Positions 53,996 through 64,000 of a DNA stretch of 64,000 nt are shown in pieces (position 1 is the stretch's first letter; each line of letters begins with the position of its first letter). This stretch comes from Whitmania pigra. Its lineage: Eukaryota; Annelida; Clitellata; Hirudinida; Haemopidae. The DNA is taken from contig JAJTWR010000365.1 in assembly GCA_021613335.1 (NCBI GenBank), positions 1,779,501 through 1,843,500 of the forward strand, read 5' to 3'. The notes under the pieces are model-generated. The model was not told the origin of the DNA and searched no databases. It worked only from the letters and a program-made list of their open reading frames with translations. The translations under genes and the position numbers were made by a program.

Positions 53996-54109
53996 ACCAA
54001 GGCCCACAACAAGCTTGAAAATAATGTAGCGGAGTGGCTGGATGTTGGGGCACGATGGATTGGTGGCTGCTGCATGTCAACTCCAGATGATATATTCCAA
54101 AGTATTTGA
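53996..54109 (+). pseudogene. Orphan terminal exon of a homocysteine S-methyltransferase
   Basis: A good acceptor (ttgtttcaattatttag) is followed by 37 open codons and TGA. The peptide contains EWLDVGARWIGGCCMSTPDDI, the C-terminal zinc-binding GGCC signature of the homocysteine S-methyltransferase family (W...GA..IGGCC..TP..I). I found no other exon of such a gene in the window; upstream there are transposons. It is either a stranded exon copy or the end of a gene whose other exons are outside or destroyed. Confidence 0.75.
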
Positions 54110-54211
54110 CAGACACGTTCAATTAATATCAGCAAAATAACTTTTTTTAATCACAAACAAATCAAATGTCACCATTAACAAACAGGGCACTTAAATACGT
54201 GTAGTTTGTCA

Positions 54212-54217
54212 TTTATT
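54212..54217 (-). terminator. Poly(A) signal of the DIDO1-like gene
   Basis: AATAAA about 165 bp after the stop codon at 54382. Confidence 0.55.
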
Positions 54218-54381
54218 TAACAATTCACAACAGATGCAAACAAAATTCTTAACTAAAATTCTCATTCACCCATAAAAACAGGTTTGGCTTCAAACAAAAC
54301 AATTGTACTCATGTGAAGCCTCAAATGATCAATTCAGTCAACAACAATATTCACTGTCTTAAAATGATTGCCACATCCTTG

Positions 54382-57300
54382 TCATTTAGAGGTATAAGGT
54401 TGACGCTTGGGAAACCTAGTTGGACCAAAACGTGGTCTATGGAACCTTTGTCCTTCATTAAAATAACCTTGTGCTGTGTTTGTGGGACCCACCATAGAGT
54501 CCTGAGGAAATCTGAGAAAGGGCCTGTCATTCCTTGGACGAGGCATCATCAAGGGAGGAGGGGACATTTGTGGGCGCATCTTGCCAGGATGGTAAAAACT
54601 GTTAGATGGGAAAGTGGGGTTGTCCTGGGGATACATATCATTCCTGGGATAGTTCCATGATTCAGGGTAGGATGGTGGATAGGGAGGGTAGTTATTGCAG
54701 GGTTCCTCAATTTTTGGGGTTGGAAGAAGGGTCCTATCTTTAGGATTCATCCTTTCTTCATCTGAAGGTTTGTTGGGACCCCTTAATCCATTGTCAAATG
54801 CTCGATTCGGGTTGTGGGAATTGGCATGCATCCATCCTTCAGTGTTTTCATACATATTAGAATTAGGGGGTCTGTTTAGCTCCCTTTCACTCAATGTTTG
54901 GGAGCTGGTTTCATCCAACTTATTTGATTCCATGCGCAACATTGCCAAATTTCTATTTACAGAATCTTCAACATCATTTGAAGCTTTGCTTTCACTGCTG
55001 AGTTGTAATGGAAAATCGCCGAGTAAACCTTTTTTGAGCTTCTTCACATCCACATTTTCAGATGTTGCTTTGAAGTTATCACTATCTTTATAGCTACCCA
55101 GCAGGCCACTATTATCAGTTTTCTTATACTTCTCTGGGAGAATACTTGGATCCAACATGTCAAGTAGTGATGGTATGGAGGATTTGGGTGCAGACTCTGA
55201 AGGTTCTGATTTCTTTGTTAAGTTGGAACCACCCACTATTTGCATGAGAGATGGAAAAAGAGAAGGCAAATTGTGAGGAAGGTTCAATGGATTAATTTTA
55301 GAAACAGTTTGCCTCTTCATGGGTGATCTTGATCTAGATCTTCGCATAGTTTTGATCTGCTGGTTGTTGTTTGGAGACCTCGATCTCCTGCGACGTCTTC
55401 CGTGACGCGACCTAGACGAAGATCTTTCTTTTGTTCGATCAATTTTTTTACTGGATCTCTCCGACGAGCCTTCCTTTGATTCACTTTTCTTGGGTCGACT
55501 CTCCTCACCGCGGCCAGCAAGTTCCCCTTCTTCGGCATCGATTTCAATAACATGAGCTGCTGCCTTTTCTTCCTTAATAATTAGAACATCATCGCTATCA
55601 TCACCATCCTTAACTTCTGAGGTGGATTCACCAGCACCAGATGCACAATGGCTTTTGTCATTCCTCTTCTTATTTTCCTGGGTGGCATCCTGATCAGGGC
55701 TTCGCTTCCTCTTTCTCTCTCTCGAGCGACTCTTATCCTTGCGATTATCTCTTCTCCTCAAAGATGTTCCACTACCACCTCTTCTAGACCTATCTCTCGA
55801 ACTGCTGTGACTTGACGATTCCGATCGAGGCAAAAGGGGTTTCCAAACGGTCGTTTCGTTCTTGTTGTGGTCAGTTGAGGATTTTTTTTGATCAAATACC
55901 TCGTTGTGTGAATTTTGAGCATTAAGAATATTGTCGCTGGACCTGCTTTGCGAAACTAAGAGAGGAGACTGAGGGGGTGTGGCTAGTAAAGGTTTCTTGA
56001 TTACCACATTTGCTGTCTTCTGGCTATGCATTACATTAAAGTGATCCATATTTATGTTGCCAGCTTCAAGATGCAAAGGCTGAGCAAACACTTGTTTATC
56101 AGTTGAGCTTTGAGACTTTTTTGGCTCCAGCCTATAGTCCACATCACCATGTACATTGGTATTGCACTCTCTGCTACTCTCAGGATCATCTTCTTTGGAT
56201 GGACCAGACGAATTGTCCGCAACACCCTTAGTTGAACTCTGAGTAGTTAGAATTTGAGATTGTTGTTTCCCAGTAGACATATTGGCCATGATGTTCTTGA
56301 GATTCTTGAAAGCTTCCCCTGAGAGAAGTTGATTGATGGAAGCAGGCAGTGATGCTAAAATATTACCAGAGATATTTGGTACTGCTACTGGTGGTGCTTG
56401 TGACTTATCTGCAGTGGAAATTATAGAGGAAGCAATCTTTTGAACTTTATCTCTTGCCATAGAGATGTCAACATGAGAGTATGTGCTAGTTGCATTCCCA
56501 GAACTAATCGGCTTTGCAGAAGAGGAGATGATATCAGCACTTGACTTCAGTGTTTGAATGCAGGGAATGGCACAAGCGGGAGTCAAATTAACCTCTGGCA
56601 TTACAGTGGATGATGAACTTGAGCTATGTGGAGATCCAGTAATTACAGTTGCTGCTGTTGAACTACTTGATGGAGGATTATCAGAAGTTGTCTTAATGCT
56701 CTGCTCCTGTTGCTGGAGTATGACCTTCTGCTCATTTATCTTCTGGGTCAGTTCCTGCAGCATCCTCTGTTGTTCCTTGAGGCTGGTCGAATTGGTGACG
56801 GCTGACAGAGTGGTCAGCATCGTTGCTGCAATGTTCTCGCTGGCAAGAATGGACAAGTTCATCTGGAAAGAATTAACAGGTCTTAAGTCCAAAAAGAAAA
56901 AAAACTGATTAATTAATAATAATAATAATAATAAAATTAGCAGTTGCTTCTGTCAAATGCCTTAACAGTCTCATATTTTTAATGAAATTATGCAGAATTA
57001 GGAATAGCCAAACTTCCACATGACTGCATCTTTCCTACAGGCGAATTACTAAATCCTTTTATCACCGGTGACAAATGACATCGTCACACTCACGCTAGAG
57101 CTCACGGTAAATTAAAACTTAGCACTCACACTCGTAGGCGTAACGACATTCACGCGAGATGGCGCCGCTTTCGAGCCGGAGGTGCTTGTTGTCTCAATAT
57201 TGCTTTTGACGGAAGTCTGGGTGTTTAAGGACACATTTGCCTGTGTTCTTGGAGCAACAACAGCAGCAACAACAGCAGCAGAGGTCCTGCTTGGCACAGG

Positions 57301-60300
57301 GCATTCAAAAGGCTCATAAGGTTCATCCTCAACTAAAGATGGGGTCTCCTCTGAACGTTTCACTTAAAAACAAACATTTTGGAATGATAATAATAAATAA
57401 TACTAAAAGAATATTTAAAACGAATTATGAAAATTACCCTTGATCTTGTCAACAGTTGAATCTTTTGCATGATCAGACTTTGCAGAATTGAAAATAACTT
57501 TGTTATCCACATCACTTTCATTGTCATCATCATCGTCCTTGACAGTTCCTGATGAAGGACTTTCGTGAACCTTTGCATAATTGCCATGATATTATTGCAA
57601 TAAACTTTGCATAATTACCACAATATTATTGCAATTGAACTTAGTTCAATAGAACTTAGGGCAAAGCAAGTGATTCTTAGAATGTATATATTTGTCATTT
57701 TAAATATATTATATTTTAATAAACAAGGTACTTTCAAAAGGTGAATTAATGCAATTAATTAGTTTATCTTCATATCAATTCCTTAAGAATTTAACATCAT
57801 TCATTCTACCTTGATGTTTGCTTGGCTTTGAGCAGCAGATGAGGTGGGGGCTAATTTTGATGAATTTGTTGATGATTTACTGACTGCAGTCATTGGCTGT
57901 GAACTCTTTTGTGCACTGTGCTTGATAATGATCCCAAGAATGAGATCACCTCTTGTAGTGGGCAGGCCTAAAATTAATTTCAAGTAATAAATTTGTGTGG
58001 ACTTTGAACATGATTTTACACAAAATCTCGAATAAAATGAACCAAAATAAAATATTTAATATCAGGTCAAAATATTTAAAAATGGTTAGAATCCGTGCAG
58101 CCAATGCGGATTTCACTCTTGAACTGAGCATTTATTAATACCTGGTCCTTCGAAGGGTAGAAGAACAGAAGGAGGTGAAGTGTTGGCAGGCAGAGGCAGG
58201 ATGTACAATTCCTTGATTCGTCCGACCTCCCTTTTTGCCTTCGACGAGATGATGCCACATCTGTTCCGAGCGACGAGGTAGGAGTATAGAGAATGGTAGA
58301 AGGAATCTTCAGAGGTGCTTGCGGGTAAAAAGTAAACCACAGCAACTTCCTGTTAAATATAAAGATGTTTTAGGACTTGTTAATACTTATTACCAGATTT
58401 AATTATCAGATTAGTTTGAATTAGAAGGGGTTTGTGTTAGTGATGTGCAAACTCTCTCTAGATTTCATGGAGAATTACCAAGTAAGATATAAAAATGATT
58501 GTTAAGACTGATACAATATCTTAAGAATGTCAAGGTCTCAATTAAAAACAACAACAACTAATAAAGCCAAAACTATGATTAATAAATGCTAGCATGCATG
58601 ATTCAACATGTTGTTGAACCAGATTGCAATACCAACACTTCTTGATTTGTACTACATATGCATAGACATTTAACTCAACAAAACACTCACCTTGGACAAC
58701 CTCCCTGAACCTTTCAAATGAGTGATAAAAGAAAAAACACTCTCTGGAGCCATGCGGCCTGTCATGTGAATGGTCTCGGAAAGATCCTGAAGTATTGATT
58801 TATTTGTTGTTTAAGTTACGTAAAGCCTTTAAAAATCACACAGGATATGATATGAATATGGCACTCAAAGGATTGGGAAACTTACAAACACTAATACCAT
58901 TTTGCATAAAATAGTAGATAACAAATCACCGCCATGTTAATTTTCTATTTTATATTGTAAAGTCAACGGAAGTCAAATGAGAACTTACTTCCTGTAATAT
59001 TGATCTCACTGAACCACTAGTGGGTGATGACAATGAACCTGAAATCAAATAGGTGTTGATCCTGACAGATGTTATTTCCTTGGCATAGATAGTTCCTGTC
59101 CACAAGCCATCGTCGACATCGGATCCACCCGTTGCTTTTGACTGCAGGGTTCTGGCAAAAATGGATTTAAATTTAAACTTTGTTAAAATCACAGATAGTT
59201 CAAGAAAATTCAACAAGATGATGGTTTCTTTAAACAGTAAAATTTCCATTGCACTAACTCAACCAACACAAAAAATGTTTCACAATTGAGAATAACACAC
59301 TAAGCTAGAGCTGTGAATCAATTTTAATTGAAAATGAAAGCAAAAACAAAATCATGTGCTCACTGTTCACCAGGATTTGAAGAAGAAAAGAATTCCTGGG
59401 GAGGTATGGAAGGTGTGGGAAGAAGTGGCATCTTCAAGGGAGGCTTTGAGTTGCTTGGAGACAGAGGATAGGAGGATATAGGAGAGGTCTGAGTTCTAAA
59501 TTATTAAATCTTTTTTTAATTAAAAAAATAATTCAACAATATAAATTCAATCAACAAAATTTACATTTGCATAAAGTTAATTGCATAAAAGTGGGTGCTG
59601 CTCACACAAATTTTGCCTTAAAATCTCTTTTTAAAAAATGCCTTCAAAATAAAAGCAATTCTAACATGCTCTTTGAATAATAGCCAAAGTGTGCTTCAGA
59701 TTTTGATGAAGGATTATAGGTTGGTTCAGGTACTTTTCCTGTACAGATCTTGCAATTCATGTCAAAGAAGTGAGTTCCATGCTGAGAAGTTGTTTCAGAT
59801 GTTGCTGATGAAGCAATGTCGAAGATTGGCTGACATGGAGGTGACCTAGGCTTCTGAAGAAATTGCAGAGATGCTTTTTAATCATTTAGGTCAATAGATA
59901 AATAGAAATTCTGGGAATTGAACTCACATCTTCATAGGAAGTTTGGAAAGTTGCATCGGAGCCTAAGATCCCCTGAAGACCAAGTAAAAGAATATTTTCA
60001 AAAACTAATGAACTTGAATAAGTTTTAGTAAAATGCACCAGAAAATAAAACAAAAATAGTTTAATTCAAAATTACAGTGCAATTTAGAATAAAAATAAAG
60101 GGCGAAATTAAAAATCGGTACTTACAAGGCCTGATGAGTCCTCATTCCACACAGCCAATTCCTTAGAGGCAATTTTCTCGTTGGTCAACCTCACCAACTG
60201 ATTTGGCTGCAATTCCCCAAACAAGAGTCGTCTAAAGAAACCTTTGTTCGACATGTCCTTGATCTGAGTGACGATGGCCTTGACTTTGTACTTGTACTTT

Positions 60301-63175
60301 GCAGTGACACCTTCACAAAACTTACAAAGTTCATCCTCAATGTCCATTGCCAGAGACTTGATCTCATTGGCTGAGACCATCACATCATCACTACCATTGG
60401 CTCTGCCAGTAAGAGCCTCTCTCAGTACATTTCTGACTGAAATCCTTGTAGGATCTGGCCTTTTCAACTGGTTGACGGTGTTGTTCGTGCCAGACGACAT
60501 TATGAACGGTGGACTAGAACCACAAGGCTTATTGACATCATCAACTTCTTTCTTCTGGCCTAAGAGCTTGGCTGCCATTGACTTGATCTCCTTAGTGAGG
60601 GCTGGATTGTCTCTTAAAGAGGGAGGCAGCATCCTTTTCTCTGCTGGTATTTTCTTCTCTTTTTCTAAATAACAGGAAATAATGGTCATCTATGTTTTAA
60701 TGTGGCCAATAATAAATTAATCTATATTAAGAAATAACATCTATTAAATAATATATATTATACAAATATGATACTAATGTAACGTAATATTATCAACATT
60801 AATATGAATAAATTAAACTAAATTTGAATTCCTACTTTCATCCAATATGCTCTGAGAAGACAGCATGACTTCAAAAGACGGATGCCGTGTCAACCAAGTG
60901 CAGAGCGTCGATTCTGTCGGAGCAGCAGGACCCGTGAGAATCTTGCCAGTTTGTTTCTCCATCATTACCAGTCTGTCATTAACCTGACTACCAGACGGCT
61001 GTCCCATCCTAGATCTGAGTTATCATGAAGGCATTAAGGACTTTAAACAAGAAGCATCATGTGTTTTATAATGCTTGTTTCTCAGTCTTATAAATGAGAT
61101 GAAGATATGGTTCTAAACCACAATGCCAATCTAAATGTAATTTATTCACATTGTAATGCACAAGCTGTCATTCAAAATGTACCAATGAACTTATCACAAG
61201 TTAAAAAATTTGTAGTAGCATTATTGTACTATTATTATTGAAAACAGACCTTTCTCTGGCTTGAACTTGGAGGACATATTGAGAATATTTGTCGATGCAG
61301 TTCTGACCGCAATAAATGGACTTTTGTGAAAGATTCAATGAAGTCTCACAGCCAGGACCCCTGCAGATTTTTCCACCCTTCTTCATGGAGCTTTGCACAA
61401 ACATCTCCAGAGATATTGTTTTGACTTTCTGTCCAGCACCTCCATCTTTTGAGTCCTGGTCTTTGTCGACTTCCTTCTTCCTGATAACGGAATCCTTTAC
61501 TTTTCGCTCAGCATTTCCAACCGTTTTTCTTTCTTTCACGGCATGTTCTGATGAAAATAACTTGTCTACTTTGGTTGCATTACCTTTAATCCTGATGGGT
61601 TCATTGTCAGAATTTGGACTGGTATCAATCGAGACTTTCTCCCAAAGAGCCTGCTGAGAAGCCTTTGACATCACTGTTGACCTTTTTTCTTCAACAATCT
61701 CCTTACTTTTATGATCAGATGCACATTTAAAATCTCCATCAGATGTCCCATCTTCTGATTCATCATTACCATCTTTCCTTTGATACTCTTTGCTTTGTTT
61801 TTCCTCCTCATCCTTATGTGAACTCGATCTAACTGCTAATACATCTGTCATTTTGGAGTCATTATCTTCCTCATCCACAAAGTGTCCATCAATGTCATCA
61901 TCTTCATCATCACAGTCATCATTAGATTCAAGACTGTCATTCTCTTCCTGTTTTTTTGTAGATTTGAGTTTCTTTCCAGACCTCAGTTTATTAGAACTTT
62001 TTGCATTCTGCAAAGATTTTTCTTGACTTGCATTTGAAGTCACATCAGAATTTGTTTCATCGTCTTCCTCGGAGCTTCCAATTTTAGAGCTTGTATCTTC
62101 TACCTCCATTCTTGAATCTTTTTGGTTGGCTTTTAAAATGTTACTTGGTTTGATGCCAGTCAATTGTGACTGTCGCCTTGTGAGTCTCCTATCATCAAAA
62201 GACTGTTTCTGGTCTGTCTGCTCATCCTTATCCTTGGATTGATTCTCATCTTCATCATCACCAGACTCACACTCATCACTTGGAACCTTAACTTTTTTAG
62301 GCTGAAATGAAACAGTATATTTGAATAATCTGTCAGTACATTTTTAGGTGGCCTAGAAGCTTACTAGCTAGTAGTTGCCTAAATCGGCACTAATTGTCAA
62401 TAATACTAATAATTTGGAACTAATATCTAAAATTATAATTAAATTCAGCAAAGTCATTACTCTTCCCCTGGTCGTATTTTGGTCATGTTTCTTTTTAGGT
62501 TTTTCCATCTTGCTTGCAGATGAAGCTTTTGTGGTGGCAGGTGATTCATAGATGAACATGGAGTCATTGTTTGGTCTGCGCCTCTGCCTCGTATTGTATT
62601 TTTTTGCATCCTGCGAATGGCACCATTTATGTCATCATTTGGAAATTTTATATGATAACCAGCTTTAAAAAATCAACTAAACAGTTCTAGGCTTATTGAA
62701 TTTCTACTTAACAAGGGTTGGTTCAGTTATGGCTTTACAACACTCTATCCAACAACTCTGAATTTTATTTCTAATAGAGTTTAACTTAAGTTATTGCTAG
62801 AACATAGTTTGCAGATGAAACACTTTGCACTTGGTTTGTCAAGTATTGGAGAAGCATTAGTCAATCTATACCACCAATAAATTTCTAATACCCTCAGTTT
62901 TTAACATGTCCAGCTACCACGAGCGTCTTTCTACGCATGTTTAGGTTATCTCAACACCAGTTACCGTTATAATTAGCTAATCCTACATTCCTTTAATTAA
63001 CCTTGAATATCATGGAAAGCCTCATTCTTTTCCCTTGATCACGGAGATACTCTATCAGCCAATTCTCAGCCATAACCTCAGAATATGTTATTTGGCTAAC
63101 GCCAGCAGACGACGATACTATCATTGTAGCGTCTTTATACGAATCATTAAAACACCGCCTTTTATCACTTTCCAT
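54382..63175 (-). CDS. DIDO1: DIDO1/PHF3-family protein (TFIIS-central and SPOC domains)
   Basis: Visible exons: 63175-63002, 62610-62461, 62301-61250, 61014-60836, 60664-60126 and small ones at about 59985-59940 and 59855-59700. Others lie at about 59494-59363, 59155-58990, 58790-58692, 58345-58140, 57967-57810, 57570-57437 and 57360-57120, and the last at about 56864-54382. Phases of the first five agree. Order of parts: acidic Ser/Glu-rich region, ICRGPGCETSL..IYCGQNC zinc motif, RLVMMEKQTGKIL, then a TFIIS central domain (exon 5: VRNVLREAL to LVRLTNEKIASKELAVWNE). FDMNCKICTGKVPE follows, then SPOC (LWTGTIYAKEI to VLLPFEGPG and GDLILGIII), an EPYEPFECP motif and an RS-rich, proline-rich tail. 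DIDO1/PHF3 proteins bind Pol II CTD through SPOC and act in transcription elongation. No PHD finger is seen. AATAAA on the minus strand is at 54217-54212. Confidence 0.85.
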
Positions 63176-64000
63176 TCTAACGTAAAAGCAACAAACTATT
63201 GATAAAATATTAATTTCGTAGATTACGCTTCCACTAAATAAACTTATTTCGCTGAAATATGAGATACTGCTCGGGCCACTCTACTTGGTAATGCAGACGT
63301 CAAGCCGACATCTCACGCAACCCTCGAAGTATACTTCAATCTACTTAGATCATTAATTTTCGAATAAAGATACAACTTCAAAAATCTATCTGTCTATGCT
63401 TCGTAGCTTTCCAATAGGAAACTATAAATATTCACAACTATTCGAGGTGAATTGTGATATTTTAAATGGCCAAGTGATTTTCAAAAAATAGGATGACGGA
63501 TAAAGAATTAGTTGGAATCAGGGTTTTCAAACCGCAATTAGTTCACGCTTTACCAATGCAATGTTATACTGTTTGGTCGACTAATTTTTGATAGCTTTTG
63601 GATGAAATGATTTGCGCGCAGACTCGCATCGACCGAAGATATGGGAATTTATGTAGATAACAAGTTTGACACTGTAGCATTAGAAGTCTTAAAGGTTCAA
63701 AGCCTCAACAAAATTTTAACTTTTAAACCATGGTGAGAAATTATTTGCGGGGCCAAAATTTATGCGTTCGTTTCTCAAACTCAGTTAACACATTATGATG
63801 TCAGGACAGTTCATAATAGGCATAATACCAAATTAATAATTTACGTTTTTGTTGCGATAATATGAACTCAAAGCTGTTATTTTAAAAATATTGCTCTTAA
63901 TAAACGCCATTTATGGTCAACACAAACACGTTTACCTTAATCTCAATTCCTACATTGCCCTGGCTTTCTGATTTGTGAAATCCATGATCTCTGCAAATTA
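63176..64000. other. Flank upstream of the DIDO1-like gene
   Basis: No gene or repeat recognised. If the DIDO1-like gene starts at 63175 this would hold its promoter. Confidence 0.4.

Noticed and set aside
54695..55093. 132-codon + strand frame and other long + frames opposite the DIDO1-like gene
   Set aside because: Antisense shadows of the long minus-strand exon.

Overview
This is AT-rich metazoan DNA. The coding genes are spliced (GT-AG introns, plus one GC-AG), the introns are long and full of simple repeats, there is a tRNA-derived SINE, and there are fragments of non-LTR, LTR and DNA transposons. The proteins (synaptotagmin-like, cystatin B, PXMP4, FNBP4, TFIIA-gamma, DIDO1-like) are animal families, and the divergence and architecture suggest an invertebrate, perhaps a lophotrochozoan such as an annelid. 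That placement is only a guess. Nothing bacterial is present.

Left half (about 3.4-35.2 kb): one + strand gene of six coding exons encodes a 1034-residue membrane protein with two degenerate C2 domains (synaptotagmin-like). All splice phases close and the summed exon length is divisible by three. Two complete genes lie on the opposite strand inside its introns. A three-exon cystatin B/stefin gene (15399-14865) sits in the 14 kb second intron. A four-exon gene for a ZPBP (Sp38)-like type I membrane protein (33862-26079) sits in the 12.4 kb intron that separates the C2A exon from the first C2B exon. The rest of these introns is mostly microsatellite: (CAT)n, (ATT)n, 455 bp of (ATCC)n and about 300 bp of (ATATT)n, with SINE copies.

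Middle (36.7-42.7 kb): a 49-bp minisatellite, an unrecognised + strand spliced gene (about 37.0-39.7 kb), a transposon-rich stretch (Tigger/pogo-like end, RT-domain remnant of a non-LTR element), and a complete four-exon PXMP4 gene (peroxisomal membrane protein 4).

Right (43.0-63.2 kb, mostly - strand): FNBP4-like (11 exons, one WW domain, polyproline), then intronless TFIIA-gamma only 188 bp upstream of it. A non-LTR endonuclease fragment follows, then a short LTR retrotransposon whose reverse transcriptase/integrase region is replaced by an unrelated, host-like reading frame. Next is a 'graveyard' of duplicated exon pieces (a DIDO1-like exon copy and an orphan homocysteine methyltransferase terminal exon). 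Last is a large DIDO1/PHF3-family gene with TFIIS-central and SPOC domains but no visible PHD finger.

The genes share no obvious pathway. FNBP4, TFIIA-gamma and the DIDO1-like gene all concern transcription or RNA processing, which may be coincidence.
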